Below are positions 35,989 through 45,448 of a stretch of 64,000 nt of DNA, piece by piece. Source of the stretch: an uncultured Clostridia bacterium (GTDB taxonomy: Bacteria; Bacillota; Clostridia; Lachnospirales; CAG-274); contig CALWSK010000002.1 of the NCBI GenBank assembly GCA_944384195.1, positions 310,001 through 374,000 of the forward strand. The letters are read 5' to 3'. A program made the translations under genes and the position numbers. The notes under the pieces were generated by a model. That model ran no database searches, was not told where the DNA came from, and worked only from the letters and a program-made list of their open reading frames with translations. The first letter of the stretch is position 1. The number at the start of each line of letters is the position of its first letter.

Positions 35989-36348
35989 ATGAACAATATT
36001 ATTAGAGAAATTGAAAACGAACAACTTAAAAAAGAAATTACTGAATTTAATGTAGGCGATACTGTTAGAGTGCATGCTAAAGTTGTTGAAGGTAGCAGAG
36101 AAAGAATACAGATGTTTGAAGGTACTGTTCTTAAAAGACAAAATGGCGGTGCTAGAGAAACTTTCACAGTTAGAAGAATTTCTTATGGTGTTGGAGTTGA
36201 AAGAACTTGGCCTTTACATTCTCCAAGAATTGAAAAAATTGAAGTTGTTAGATATGGTATAGTTAGACGTGCTAAACTTAACTATCTTAGAGATAGAGTT
36301 GGTAAAGCTGCTAAAGTTAAAGAAGATATCAACAGAAGAAGCAAATAA
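35989..36348 (+). CDS. rplS: Ribosomal protein L19
   Basis: A 119-residue L19 with the family sequence: [60 protein letters not shown] and [16 protein letters not shown]. It sits at the 30S-50S interface. GAAAGGGGATTACT precedes ATG 35989. Its rbgA neighbour encodes a GTPase of 50S assembly, the usual rplS-rbgA arrangement in Firmicutes. Confidence 0.98.
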   Translation: MNNIIREIENEQLKKEITEFNVGDTVRVHAKVVEGSRERIQMFEGTVLKRQNGGARETFTVRRISYGVGVERTWPLHSPRIEKIEVVRYGIVRRAKLNYLRDRVGKAAKVKEDINRRSK

Positions 36349-36367
36349 TTATATTATTAAAACTATA

Positions 36368-36397
36368 AAAGGTAATAGGAATTCTATTGCCTTTTTT
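36368..36397 (+). terminator. Terminator after rplS
   Basis: Stem AAAGGTAATAG / CTATTGCCTTT with one G-U pair, then TTT. It may act as an attenuator because rbgA follows after 35 bp with no clear promoter between. Confidence 0.8.
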
Positions 36398-36431
36398 CTA
36401 TAAAAAAAGAATTTATAAAAAGGAGAATTCT

Positions 36432-37298
36432 ATGAATATTCAGTGGTATCCTGGACATATGACAAAAACAAGACGTATGATGCAAGAAAATATAGGTCTT
36501 GTAGATATTGTCATAGAGCTTTTAGATGCTAGAATACCTTATAGTAGTAAAAATCCAGAGATAGATGAGCTTGCAAAGAATAAAAAGAGGATAGTTATAT
36601 TAAATAAGGTAGATTTAGCAGATGATGAAAAAACTAAACTTTGGACTAAATATTTTGAAGAAAGAGATTGTAAAGTTGTTTTAGTTAATTCTATAACAGG
36701 TAAGGGACTTAAGGATATAACAGAAGTTTCTAAGGAACTTATGAAAGAAAAAATAGAAAGGCTAAGACAAAGAGGTCGTCTTTTTGTTCCTACTAGAGCT
36801 ATGATAGTAGGAATACCTAATGTTGGAAAGTCTACTCTTATAAATAAATTTGTAGGAAAAGCACTTGCAAAAACAGGGGATAAAGCTGGAGTAACACGTG
36901 GAAAGCAATGGATAAAAGTAAAAAAAGAATTTGAGCTTTTAGATACACCAGGTATACTTTGGCCAAAATTTGAGGATAAGGAAGTAGGGCTTAAGCTTGC
37001 ATTTACAGGAGCAGTTAATGATGATATATTAGATACTTACACTTTAGCTTTGCATCTTATAGATTATTTAAGAAAATTATATCCTAATAGTCTTAAAGAA
37101 AGATATAAAATAAATTTTGATGAGGATATGCAAGCAGATAAAATATTAAATGCTATAGGAGAGGCTAGAGGATTTAAATCTAAGGGAGGAGAGACTGACC
37201 TTGAAAGAGCTTCTATAATACTTATAGATGAATTTAGAGCTTGTAAACTTGGAAAGATAAGTCTTGAAAGTCCTGAAGATTTTATAGAAAAAATTTAA
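36432..37298 (+). CDS. rbgA: Ribosome biogenesis GTPase RbgA (YlqF)
   Basis: A 288-residue circularly permuted GTPase. The G4 motif (LNKVDLAD) comes before G1 (GIPNVGKSTLINK, near residue 125) and G3 (LLDTPGILWPKF), as in all YlqF/RbgA proteins; the N-terminal IQWYPGHMTKTRRMM is characteristic. It helps late 50S maturation with L16. AAAAGGAGAATTCT precedes the ATG at 36432; upstream in-frame codons run through the rplS terminator and are excluded. Confidence 0.96.
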   Translation: MNIQWYPGHMTKTRRMMQENIGLVDIVIELLDARIPYSSKNPEIDELAKNKKRIVILNKVDLADDEKTKLWTKYFEERDCKVVLVNSITGKGLKDITEVSKELMKEKIERLRQRGRLFVPTRAMIVGIPNVGKSTLINKFVGKALAKTGDKAGVTRGKQWIKVKKEFELLDTPGILWPKFEDKEVGLKLAFTGAVNDDILDTYTLALHLIDYLRKLYPNSLKERYKINFDEDMQADKILNAIGEARGFKSKGGETDLERASIILIDEFRACKLGKISLESPEDFIEKI

Positions 37299-37341
37299 TA
37301 AAATTTGAATAAAAAATAAATATAAGTTAATAATAACTTTG

Positions 37342-37390
37342 TAAGGTAAGCAGATATTGATGGCAAAGCCAGATATATAAGCTCATCTTA
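37342..37390 (+). promoter_or_regulatory. Hairpin of unknown role before the small spore-like gene
   Basis: TAAGGTAAGC (37342-37351) pairs with GCTCATCTTA (37381-37390) with one A-C mismatch and one G-U pair, around an internal loop and an inner GGC-AAA-GCC hairpin (37362-37370). No riboswitch family I know fits. It could be an rbgA terminator or a leader structure. Confidence 0.35.
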
Positions 37391-37419
37391 AATATTTATT
37401 TTCTTAGGAGGATTTTATT

Positions 37420-37569
37420 ATGGATAAAAAAAATTCAAAAAATTTAAAAGCAAATAACAAAACTAATGGTGTAAATCTTAATTCTAATGTTGAGTTTGCA
37501 GAAGAAATGGGTATGAATTCTAGTAAAAAAGCAAACAATAATAACAATAAAAAAAATAATTGTAGATAA
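37420..37569 (+). CDS. Small Asn/Lys-rich protein, possibly a gamma-type spore protein
   Basis: A 49-residue frame with a strong ribosome site (TTAGGAGGATTTTATT). The protein is almost all Asn, Lys and Ser, with NVEFAEEMG in the middle. The composition and the EFAxE element recall gamma-type small acid-soluble spore proteins (which carry EFASE), but the match is loose. No signal peptide or membrane segment. It has its own terminator at 37578. Function otherwise unknown. Confidence 0.6.
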   Translation: MDKKNSKNLKANNKTNGVNLNSNVEFAEEMGMNSSKKANNNNNKKNNCR

Positions 37570-37577
37570 TATTTTTT

Positions 37578-37602
37578 AGGGCTAAAGGATTTCTTTGGCC
37601 CT
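37578..37602 (+). terminator. Terminator of the small spore-like gene
   Basis: Stem AGGGC-t-AAAG / CTTT-g-GCCCT with a 5-nt loop; the following T run is weak. Confidence 0.6.
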
Positions 37603-37925
37603 AAATTAAATTTTAGATTATAGATTTTTCTTGTATATATAATATTAATATGTTATACTATTATAGGTATTATTAGATGCAATATAAAAAAATATTGATA
37701 AATATTCAATATTTAATATATAAAGTATATTTTGCTACTAATTTATATTTAGTAAAATATGGAAATTATAAATCATATTTTATGGCATATAAAATACATA
37801 TAAAAATAAGTTTTATTTTGTTTTCTTTATATCATATTAGATAAAATTAAACTTGAAAATTTTAATTAATCATAGTAAAATAATAATCAAAATAGATAAT
37901 TTATTAAGGGGAGAATATATTAATA
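37603..37925 (+). promoter_or_regulatory. Gap with candidate promoter of cheX-trmL
   Basis: AT-rich, no gene. It contains TTGTAT (37631-37636), 17-bp spacer, TATACT (37654-37659). If that promoter is used, the cheX leader would be about 260 nt, in which I see no strong fold. Confidence 0.45.
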
Positions 37926-38375
37926 ATGAATGTAGAAGTTATAAATCCATTTATACAAGGTACAATGCAAGTATTAGCAACGGTTTGTAACGTAGAATCC
38001 AAAATGGGAAAAGTTTCAATAAAACACAAACCTTTTGAAGATAAGATGAATATAACAATAGGTATAATAGGAGATATAAAAGGTAGAGTAAATTATTCGT
38101 TTGGTTTAGATGTTGCCTTATTTTTAGCATCTAAAATGATGTTTATGGAGGTTACTACTTTAGATTACATAACTAAAAGCGCTATATCAGAATTATCTAA
38201 TATGATTTCTGGAGGGATAGCAACAGTTTTTTCTAACAATGGAAAAGTAATAGATATAACTCCTCCAAAAATGAGTGAAAATTACAATGAATGTGATATT
38301 GAAAAATTTATATCTATCCCTTTAGAAATTGAGGCAGGAAAAATATTTGAAGTAAATGTTTGGGTTGAGGAATAA
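37926..38375 (+). CDS. cheX: Chemotaxis phosphatase CheX
   Basis: A 149-residue CheC/CheX-family protein. VEVINPFIQGTMQVLATV at the start and the phosphatase motif AISELSNMISGG near residue 97 (Glu and Asn three apart, ExxN) match CheX, a dimeric enzyme that dephosphorylates CheY-P. It is alone here, with no other chemotaxis gene in the window, so the motility system must lie elsewhere or CheX serves another response regulator. It is one base from trmL. Confidence 0.85.
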   Translation: MNVEVINPFIQGTMQVLATVCNVESKMGKVSIKHKPFEDKMNITIGIIGDIKGRVNYSFGLDVALFLASKMMFMEVTTLDYITKSAISELSNMISGGIATVFSNNGKVIDITPPKMSENYNECDIEKFISIPLEIEAGKIFEVNVWVEE

Positions 38376-38376
38376 T

Positions 38377-38865
38377 ATGAATATAGTTTTATTAGAACCA
38401 GAAATACCAGCTAACACTGGAAATATAGGAAGGACTTGTGTAGCTACAGGTACAAAACTTCATCTTATAAAGCCACTTGGATTTAGCACAGATGATAAGG
38501 CTATAAAACGTTCTGGCCTTGATTATTGGGATAAACTAGATGTATATTATTATGAAAATTTTGATGATTTTTTAGAACAAAATAACTATCCCAAAATATT
38601 TATGGCTACAACTAAAGCTTTAAAGACTTATGCTGACGTATCTTACGACAAAGATTCTTATATTATGTTTGGGAAAGAGAGCAAGGGAATACCAGAAGAT
38701 ATTCTTATAAAAAATAAGGAAACTTGCATAAGAATACCAATGCTTAAAGAATATAGGTCTTTAAATCTTTCAAATGCAGTAGCTATAGTTTTATATGAAG
38801 CAATAAGACAAAATGACTTTTGCAATATGTTAACAGAAGGAGAATTACATACCACTAGTTGGTAA
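38377..38865 (+). CDS. trmL: tRNA (cytidine/uridine-2'-O-)-methyltransferase TrmL
   Basis: A 162-residue SPOUT enzyme of minimal length, as in TrmL/YibK. Motifs: LEPEIPANTGNIGRTCVATG, MFGKESKGIPEDI and IRIPM..RSLNLSNAVAIVLYEA. It methylates the wobble base of tRNA-Leu isoacceptors. The ATG at 38377 has GAGG eight bases upstream; an in-frame ATG 21 bp upstream overlaps cheX and has no ribosome site. Confidence 0.93.
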   Translation: MNIVLLEPEIPANTGNIGRTCVATGTKLHLIKPLGFSTDDKAIKRSGLDYWDKLDVYYYENFDDFLEQNNYPKIFMATTKALKTYADVSYDKDSYIMFGKESKGIPEDILIKNKETCIRIPMLKEYRSLNLSNAVAIVLYEAIRQNDFCNMLTEGELHTTSW

Positions 38866-38890
38866 TAATACGATTTAAAGAGGTGTTAGA

Positions 38891-41461
38891 ATGTTTGGGC
38901 TTATAGAAAAAATATTTGGAAGTTACAGTGAAAGAGAAATAAAGAGAATAATGCCTATAATAAATAAGATAGAAAGCTTAGATGAGCAGATGACAAATTT
39001 AAGCGATGAACAACTAAAGGCAAAAACTCAAGAATTTAAAGATAGATATAGCAAAGGTGAGAGCCTAGACAGTATGTTACCAGAAGCTTTTGCTGTGGTA
39101 AGAGAAGCTGGTAAGAGAGTGCTTGGTATGAAACATTTTAGAGTACAACTTATAGGCGGTATTATACTTCATCAAGGGCGTATAGCAGAGATGAGAACTG
39201 GGGAAGGGAAAACTTTAGTATCTACTGCTCCAGCATATCTTAATGCTATAACAGGAGAAGGCGTTCATATAGTTACTGTTAATGATTATCTTGCAAAGCG
39301 TGATGCGGAGCTTATGGGACAGATACATGAGTTTTTAGGGCTTAGTGTTGGTGTTGTTCTTAGTAATATGGAAAAATCAGAAAAACAAGCAGCTTATGCT
39401 TGTGATATAACTTATGCTACAAATAATGAACTTGGTTTTGATTATTTAAGAGACAATATGGCAGTTTATGAGAATGATTTAGTTCAAAGAGGACTAAACT
39501 ATGCCATTATAGATGAGGTTGACTCTATTCTTATAGATGAGGCAAGGACTCCTCTTATAATATCTGGTCCTAGTAGTAAATCTACACATCTTTATCAAGT
39601 AGCAGATAGTTTTGTAAAAACTCTTGTAAAAGGTAAAATATTAAATCAAGATGAAGCCTTAAATCCTCTTATTAGAGAAGAGCTTAAAGAAGAAGGAGAT
39701 TTTGTAATAGATGAGAAGACAAAATCTGTTACATTAACTCAAGAAGGTATAGAAAAAGCTGAAAAATTCTTTAATATAGAAAATCTTGCAGATCCAGATA
39801 ATCTTCAGCTTCAACATCACATAAATAATGCTCTTAAAGCTCACTATACAATGTTTTTAGATAAAGATTATGTTATACAAGATGATGAAGTTGTTATAGT
39901 TGATGAATTTACTGGGCGTCTTATGGAGGGTAGAAGATATTCAGATGGTCTTCATCAAGCTATAGAAGCTAAAGAAAAAGTTACGGTTAAAAAAGAAAGT
40001 CAAACTTTAGCAACTGTTACTTTCCAAAATTTCTTTAATAAATATAACAAAAAATCTGGTATGACAGGTACTGCTATGACAGAAGAAAGTGAATTTAGAG
40101 AAATATATGGTATGGACGTTGTTTGTATACCAACTAACAGACCTATTCAAAGAATAGACCATCCAGATGTTGTTTATAAAACTGAAAATGGGAAATTACG
40201 TGCCATAGTAAAAGATGTAAAAGAATCTTATGAAAAAGGACAACCAGTACTTGTTGGTACTGTTACTATAGAAAAATCTGAAGAAATTAGTAAGCTTCTT
40301 AAAAAAGAAGGTATAAAACATCAAGTATTAAATGCTAAATATCACGAAAAGGAAGCAGAAATAGTAGAAAAAGCTGGACAAAAGGGAGCTATAACTATTG
40401 CTACTAATATGGCAGGTCGTGGTACGGATATAAAGCTTGAAGATGGCGTTGAAGAACTTGGTGGACTTAAAATAATAGGTACTGAAAGACATGAATCAAG
40501 ACGTATAGATAACCAGCTTAGAGGTCGTGCGGGGCGTCAAGGAGATAAAGGAGAATCTAGATTTTATATTGCTCTTGAAGATGACCTTATGCGTCTTTTT
40601 GGTGGGGATAATCTTATGAAAGCTTTTGATAGAGTAAATATTTCTGAAGATGAAGCTATTGAAAGCAAGATACTTACAAAAAGTATAGAGAATGCCCAAA
40701 GAAAAGTAGAAGGAAATAACTTTTCTATTCGTAAACACTTATTAGAATATGATAGAGTAATGAATGAGCAAAGAGAAACAATATATGCTGAAAGAAAGAA
40801 AGTTTTACTAGGTGATGATATACATGAAAAAATTTATCCTATGATAAGAAATGTTATACAAGGACAAGTTGATATGTTTATATCTGATGATGAGTATCCA
40901 GAACAATGGAATCTTCTCGGGCTTACTGAAGCTTTAAGTCCACTTCATATTAAAAGCATCGCTTTAACTGATGATGACAAAGAAAATCTTACAAAGGATA
41001 AGCTTGTGGATAGACTTTATAGCGAAGCAGAAGAATTTTATAACAAAAAAGTAGAAGAAATAGGACTTGAGCATATATCAGAATTAGAAAGAGTTATTTT
41101 ACTTAAAGTAGTAGACCAAAAATGGGTAGAGCATCTTGATAATATGGAGCAAATGAGACAAGGGATAAGTCTTAGAGCTTATGGACAAAGAGACCCTATT
41201 ATAGAATATAAAAACATAAGCTATGATATGTTCGAAGAGATGAACTATAACATATTATGGGATACATTAAAAGGTTTATTTAATCTTAGAGTAGAAACTA
41301 ATATTGAGCTTGAGTCTGTAGATGCTAATAGTTCTACTAATAGAGATGATAGCTTAGGTAAACAACCTAAAAAACGCACAGAACCTAAGGTTGGTAGAAA
41401 TGATGAATGTCCTTGTGGAAGTGGCAAAAAGTATAAACAATGTTGTGGAATTAATAAATAA
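38891..41461 (+). CDS. secA: Preprotein translocase ATPase SecA
   Basis: An 856-residue DEAD-like motor. Walker [12 protein letters not shown] near residue 100, Walker [22 protein letters not shown] (D-E-D near 207), helicase motif [15 protein letters not shown] near 550, helical scaffold, and the C-terminal SEC-C zinc motif [17 protein letters not shown]. It drives unfolded proteins through SecYEG. AAAGAGGTGTTAGA precedes ATG 38891. The order secA-prfB is the usual Firmicutes one. Confidence 0.98.
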   Translation: MFGLIEKIFGSYSEREIKRIMPIINKIESLDEQMTNLSDEQLKAKTQEFKDRYSKGESLDSMLPEAFAVVREAGKRVLGMKHFRVQLIGGIILHQGRIAEMRTGEGKTLVSTAPAYLNAITGEGVHIVTVNDYLAKRDAELMGQIHEFLGLSVGVVLSNMEKSEKQAAYACDITYATNNELGFDYLRDNMAVYENDLVQRGLNYAIIDEVDSILIDEARTPLIISGPSSKSTHLYQVADSFVKTLVKGKILNQDEALNPLIREELKEEGDFVIDEKTKSVTLTQEGIEKAEKFFNIENLADPDNLQLQHHINNALKAHYTMFLDKDYVIQDDEVVIVDEFTGRLMEGRRYSDGLHQAIEAKEKVTVKKESQTLATVTFQNFFNKYNKKSGMTGTAMTEESEFREIYGMDVVCIPTNRPIQRIDHPDVVYKTENGKLRAIVKDVKESYEKGQPVLVGTVTIEKSEEISKLLKKEGIKHQVLNAKYHEKEAEIVEKAGQKGAITIATNMAGRGTDIKLEDGVEELGGLKIIGTERHESRRIDNQLRGRAGRQGDKGESRFYIALEDDLMRLFGGDNLMKAFDRVNISEDEAIESKILTKSIENAQRKVEGNNFSIRKHLLEYDRVMNEQRETIYAERKKVLLGDDIHEKIYPMIRNVIQGQVDMFISDDEYPEQWNLLGLTEALSPLHIKSIALTDDDKENLTKDKLVDRLYSEAEEFYNKKVEEIGLEHISELERVILLKVVDQKWVEHLDNMEQMRQGISLRAYGQRDPIIEYKNISYDMFEEMNYNILWDTLKGLFNLRVETNIELESVDANSSTNRDDSLGKQPKKRTEPKVGRNDECPCGSGKKYKQCCGINK

Positions 41462-41518
41462 TTATTAGGAGGTATCTTATAAGGTACCTCTAATATCTTA
41501 TAATAAGGAAGTGATTTT

Positions 41519-42650
41519 ATGATTTTTGAGCTCGAACAAATAAAGCAAGAGATAGAAGTTTATAGACAAAAATTAGATGAAATGGGGAAATCTCTTTGAC
41601 ATTGCTAATAAGATAGAAAAAATAGAAGAACTTGAAGAAATATCCGCAGACCCAGAGTTTTGGAATGATTTAGATAAAGCACAAAAAATATCACAACAAA
41701 TAAAAAATTTAAAAGATAATGTTGATAGATATAGTAATCTTAAAAATACTTTTGAAGATATTTTAGTTCTGATAGAGCTTGGTAATGAAGAAAATGATTT
41801 GGAAATTTTAGAAGAAGTAAAAGAGCTTAAGGTAAAGTTTTTAGAAGAATATGAGAATCTTAGGATAACCACTTTATTAAATGGAGAATATGATAAGAAT
41901 AATGCTATACTTACACTACATTCTGGTGCCGGCGGTACAGAGGCTTGTGACTGGGTAGCTATGCTTTATAGAATGTATACTAGATGGATAGAAAAACAAG
42001 GATTTACATATAAAGAGCTTGACTTTATATCTGGAGATGAAGCAGGTATAAAATCGGTTACAGTTCAGGTAGAAGGTGAAAATGCTTATGGATACTTAAA
42101 AAGTGAAAAAGGTATACATAGATTAGTAAGAATATCGCCTTTTGATTCTTCTGGGCGTAGGCATACTTCTTTTGCATCTTGTGATATTATGCCAGAGATA
42201 AGTGAAGATATAGATTTTGAAATAAATCAAGATGATATAAGAGTAGACACTTTTAGAGCTAGTGGAGCAGGAGGACAACACGTTAATAAAACTTCTTCTG
42301 CTATTAGGATAACACATATACCTACTAATATAGTAGTTCAATGTCAAAATGAACGTTCACAGCTACAAAATAAGGAAACAGCTATGAAGATGTTAAAATC
42401 TAAATTATATGAACTAGAAATGCAAAAACAACAGGAAAAACTTAGTGATATAAGGGGAGAAGTAAAAGATATAGCTTGGGGAAGTCAAATACGTTCTTAT
42501 GTTTTTCATCCTTATAATATGGTAAAAGATCATAGAACTAATGAAGAAACAGCTAATACCTTAGCAGTTATGAATGGTGAAGTAGATAGATTTATAAATG
42601 CATATCTTTTAAAAATTAATTCAGTTAAAGGAGAAAATTATGGAATATAA
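41519..42650 (+). CDS. prfB: Peptide chain release factor 2, with programmed +1 frameshift
   Basis: Translation starts at ATG 41519 behind AAGGAAGTGATTTT, reads 26 codons to CTT (41594-41596), then meets in-frame TGA (41597-41599). Skipping one base gives GAC at 41598 and the main 350-codon frame, so the CDS is 41519-41596 joined to 41598-42650, 376 residues. ATGGGGAAAT acts as the internal Shine-Dalgarno, and CTTTGAC is the classic RF2 shift site: low RF2 slows UGA termination and favours the shift. The main frame holds the GGQ motif ([20 protein letters not shown]) that triggers peptide release. Confidence 0.97.
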
Positions 42651-43449
42651 AATGATAGTTTTAGATTTAGATGATACATTACTTTTAGATAATGGAAATA
42701 TATCAGAGGAAAATAAGAAAACTTTAAATATGGCTCAAGAAAAAGGTGTTAAAATAGTTTTAGCTTCTGGTAGACCTACATTTGGCGTAAAAAGAATAGC
42801 AGAAGAACTAGAACTTGAAAAATATGAAGGATTTATACTATCTTATAATGGTGGAAGAATTATAGATTGTAAAACAAAAGAAGTTTTATTTGAAACACAT
42901 CTTACTAAAGAACAAAAAGAAAAATTATTTGAACTATCTAAAAAATATGAAACATTTATACATACTTATGATGAAGAAAATATTTTAGCAAATGGTGATA
43001 ATCCTTATAGTTATATCGAAAGCGAAATAACAAATATGCATTTAAAAATAGTAGATAATTTTTTAGATGACACTCCAGAAAATTGTATAAAAGCAGTATT
43101 TTTACAAACTCCAGAACATCTAAAAGAAGTAGAGGAAATATTAAAACCTTCTATGAAAGATGAAATGTCTATGACTATTACAAAACCTTATTTCCTTGAA
43201 TTTATGAATAAAGATGTTGATAAAGGAAAAAGCATAAAAAGACTTTGTGATATTTTAGGTATTGATATTAGTGAGGTTATAGCTATAGGCGATAGTTATA
43301 ACGATATAAGTATGATACAAACTGTAGGATTTGGTGTAGCAATGGGTAATGCTGTAGAAGAAGTGAAAAATATTGCTAAATTTATAACTGATACAAATGA
43401 AAATGATGGTGTTGCTAAAGTTGTAAAACAATTTGTATTGAATAAATAA
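42640..43449 (+). CDS. Cof-type HAD-superfamily phosphatase
   Basis: A 269-residue HAD hydrolase: motif [12 protein letters not shown] near residue 8 (nucleophile Asp and general acid Asp), motif II LASGRP, a C2-type cap (about 85-195), motif III Lys in [11 protein letters not shown] and motif [13 protein letters not shown]. Such enzymes dephosphorylate sugar phosphates or cofactors; the substrate is unknown. It overlaps prfB by 11 bp, with AAAGGAGAAAATT before ATG 42640. Confidence 0.92.
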   Translation: MEYKMIVLDLDDTLLLDNGNISEENKKTLNMAQEKGVKIVLASGRPTFGVKRIAEELELEKYEGFILSYNGGRIIDCKTKEVLFETHLTKEQKEKLFELSKKYETFIHTYDEENILANGDNPYSYIESEITNMHLKIVDNFLDDTPENCIKAVFLQTPEHLKEVEEILKPSMKDEMSMTITKPYFLEFMNKDVDKGKSIKRLCDILGIDISEVIAIGDSYNDISMIQTVGFGVAMGNAVEEVKNIAKFITDTNENDGVAKVVKQFVLNK

Positions 43450-43457
43450 AAAATAAA

Positions 43458-43486
43458 TTGACATAATATGATGAAAATAGTATAAT
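43458..43486 (+). promoter_or_regulatory. Promoter of the YvyF-like gene
   Basis: TTGACA (43458-43463), 17-bp spacer, TATAAT (43481-43486): full consensus, 40 bp before the TTG start. Confidence 0.85.
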
Positions 43487-43526
43487 TATATAGGTTTAAA
43501 AGGTTTTAGTGTAAGGAGGATTTGTA

Positions 43527-43910
43527 TTGAGTTTAAAAAACTGTCCAAAATGCAAGAGATTGTTTTCTCCTAAACCTGGGCATTTTATTTGTCCAGAATG
43601 TGAAAAACAAGATGAACAAGAATTTCAAAAGGTTAGAGAATATTTAAGAAAAAATAGGGGAGCGGATATTAATGTTGTTTCTGAAGAAACAGGCGTTTCC
43701 ACTAAAAAGATTCTTAAATATTTACGCGAAGGAAAACTTGAAGTTTCTGAAGGAATGAAAGATTTAATAAAATGTGAAAAATGTGGAGTTTCTATAAGAA
43801 ATGGTCAATTTTGTAGAAAATGTTCAGAAGAAGTATCTAAACAATTTTCAAGTCTTTTAGCTGTTGAACAGATAGAAAAAAATGGACCTAAAATGCATAT
43901 AAGAAAATAA
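43527..43910 (+). CDS. YvyF-like flagellar-operon protein with zinc ribbons
   Basis: A 127-residue protein with an N-terminal zinc ribbon (CPKCKRLF..ICPEC), a central helix-turn-helix (VVSEETGVSTKKILKYLREGKL) resembling MerR-type DNA-binding, and a second ribbon (CEKCGVSIRNGQFCRKC). This layout matches YvyF (TIGR03826-type) proteins, found near flgM in flagellar operons of Firmicutes. Here no flagellar gene is adjacent. TTG start at 43527 after AAGGAGGATTTGTA. Confidence 0.8.
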   Translation: MSLKNCPKCKRLFSPKPGHFICPECEKQDEQEFQKVREYLRKNRGADINVVSEETGVSTKKILKYLREGKLEVSEGMKDLIKCEKCGVSIRNGQFCRKCSEEVSKQFSSLLAVEQIEKNGPKMHIRK

Positions 43911-43932
43911 TTCTATATATTTATACAAAAAT

Positions 43933-43958
43933 AAGATTGTAGATATATCTACAATCTT
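43933..43958. terminator. Bidirectional terminator between convergent genes
   Basis: Perfect 26-bp palindrome AAGATTGTAGATA/TATCTACAATCTT; T-rich on both sides (ATTTATTTT on plus, ATTTTTG on minus). Confidence 0.85.
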
Positions 43959-43978
43959 ATTTATTTTATAAAATAAAA

Positions 43979-44725
43979 TTATTTTGCGTATAGATTAGTA
44001 AGATTATATAATATGACAGAAAGTTCAGCTTTTGTAACTTGTTTTTTAGGATTATAGCTCTTTCCATCACCTTTTATAATTTCTAAATTTACTAAAAATT
44101 GAAAATTATTAAGGGCGAATTTTGATACATTTTCTTTTAAAGCGATGCTTTTAGTTGGTAATTCTATATTATATGCTTTTATAACATTACCAATAATAAA
44201 GGCTACATCTTCTCTTTTTAGAATATAACTATCTTCATAAATGTTATTAATTCCACTTAAAAGCCCATATTCTTCAAGATTAGAATTTTCTAATCCTAAA
44301 AGTTTTTGTAAGATAATTTTAAATTGTCCATAAGTAACAGGTTTATCTGGATAAAAATTTTCAGTATCTTTATAAATGCCTAAAGCTTTAAAATAATATA
44401 TACTTTCATTAGCCCAGTAAGGAGGAGTTTTTTCCGGAATATCTTTATAGAGTGAAACTTCCTTATCTTCTGTAAGATATAAAAAAGAATCTAAAGAAAT
44501 AGGCTTATATTTAGATATATTATTAGATGCTATTTTATAGTCGTTTATTTTTTTTTCATTTGTTTGTAGCAATATGTTATTATCAATATTTTGGTTTAAA
44601 TTATTATCTATATTAATTTTATTTTCAGTAATATTTTCTTTTGCTAAAGTAAATATTTTGTTAGAAAAAATAAGGCTTAAACAAATAGTAATAAAAAAAG
44701 CTTTATTTTTTATGTTTTTTTTCAT
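43979..44725 (-). CDS. Secreted S-layer homology (SLH) domain protein
   Basis: A 248-residue protein with a signal peptide (MKKNIKNKAFFITICLSLIF, cleavage probably near residue 28), an Asn-rich region, and SLH-type repeats: one clear (residues about 103-145, YWANESIYYFKALGIYKDTE ending FKIILQKLLGL), a weaker one, and a C-terminal one (GDGKSYNPKKQVTKAELSVILYNL). SLH domains bind pyruvylated wall polymers, so it is probably wall-attached. No enzymatic domain is seen. AAGGAGTAATACCTT precedes the ATG at 44725. Confidence 0.85.
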   Translation of the reverse strand: MKKNIKNKAFFITICLSLIFSNKIFTLAKENITENKINIDNNLNQNIDNNILLQTNEKKINDYKIASNNISKYKPISLDSFLYLTEDKEVSLYKDIPEKTPPYWANESIYYFKALGIYKDTENFYPDKPVTYGQFKIILQKLLGLENSNLEEYGLLSGINNIYEDSYILKREDVAFIIGNVIKAYNIELPTKSIALKENVSKFALNNFQFLVNLEIIKGDGKSYNPKKQVTKAELSVILYNLTNLYAK

Positions 44726-45173
44726 AAGGTATTACTCCTTGATATAAAATTTTGTATAAATATTAAAATAAATTTAATATTACATAACAATATTAACATT
44801 TACAACTAATATTGTCAATATTGATTATATTATAGTATTAGATTATGTATTTAAGATAAAAATTAAGGAATTTAAAATTTTATTTTTAGTAGTATTGCAT
44901 AATAAAAATTTTTTTAAAATTTTATATAATTATGTTTAAACTATACAAAAAAATATATTAAAAATTATATAAAATAACATTTTTAATTTATATATATTGA
45001 AAATAGTTGACATACTTTTAAAAAAGAATTATAATTTTTTTATTAATGCTATGTATAGCTTATGTTTTTTTATTATTATAAAATTTTACAGTATAAATGA
45101 ATTATATTTAACCAATAATACTACTGCTTAGATATATTCTATTTGCTGATTTAAAGAAAGGGAGTTTATTATT
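44726..45173. promoter_or_regulatory. Divergent promoter region between the SLH gene and ptsH
   Basis: No gene. Minus strand: TTGACA (44813-44818), 17-bp spacer, TAATAT (44790-44795) for the SLH gene. Plus strand: TTGACA (45008-45013), 17-bp spacer, TATAAT (45031-45036) for ptsH, leaving a leader of about 130 nt. No RNA antiterminator site could be recognised in that leader. Confidence 0.8.
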
Positions 45174-45437
45174 ATGGTAGAAAAAAGTATGATTATTAAA
45201 AATGAAGCAGGTTTACATATGCGTCCAGCTGGCGAGTTTGCAAAAGTTGCAGCTAAATGCTCATCAGATGTTAAAATAATCCACAAAGATAAAACTATCA
45301 ACGCAAAAAGCGTTTTAAATATTATGGCAGCAGGTATTAAATGTCAAGATGAAATCACTATCCAATGTACAGGTGCTAATGAAGCAGAAGATTTAAAAGT
45401 TTTAGTAGAAGCAGTTGAAAGTGGTTTAGGTGAATAA
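45174..45437 (+). CDS. ptsH: Phosphocarrier protein HPr
   Basis: An 87-residue HPr. His15 in EAGLHMRPAG takes phosphate from Enzyme I; Ser46 in NAKSVLNIMAAG is the HPr kinase site used for catabolite control in Firmicutes. AAAGAAAGGGAGTTTATTATT precedes ATG 45174, and a full consensus promoter lies upstream. First gene of ptsH-ptsI-crr; it should serve the mannose PTS at 12-15 kb. Confidence 0.97.
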   Translation: MVEKSMIIKNEAGLHMRPAGEFAKVAAKCSSDVKIIHKDKTINAKSVLNIMAAGIKCQDEITIQCTGANEAEDLKVLVEAVESGLGE

Positions 45438-45448
45438 GAGGTATAAAT

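Noticed and set aside
37342-37390. A c-di-GMP or other known riboswitch
   Set aside because: The conserved cores of the riboswitch classes I know are absent; only simple pairing is seen.
43979-44725. An S-layer protein proper
   Set aside because: At 248 residues with only SLH-type repeats and an Asn-rich linker it is too small to be the lattice protein.
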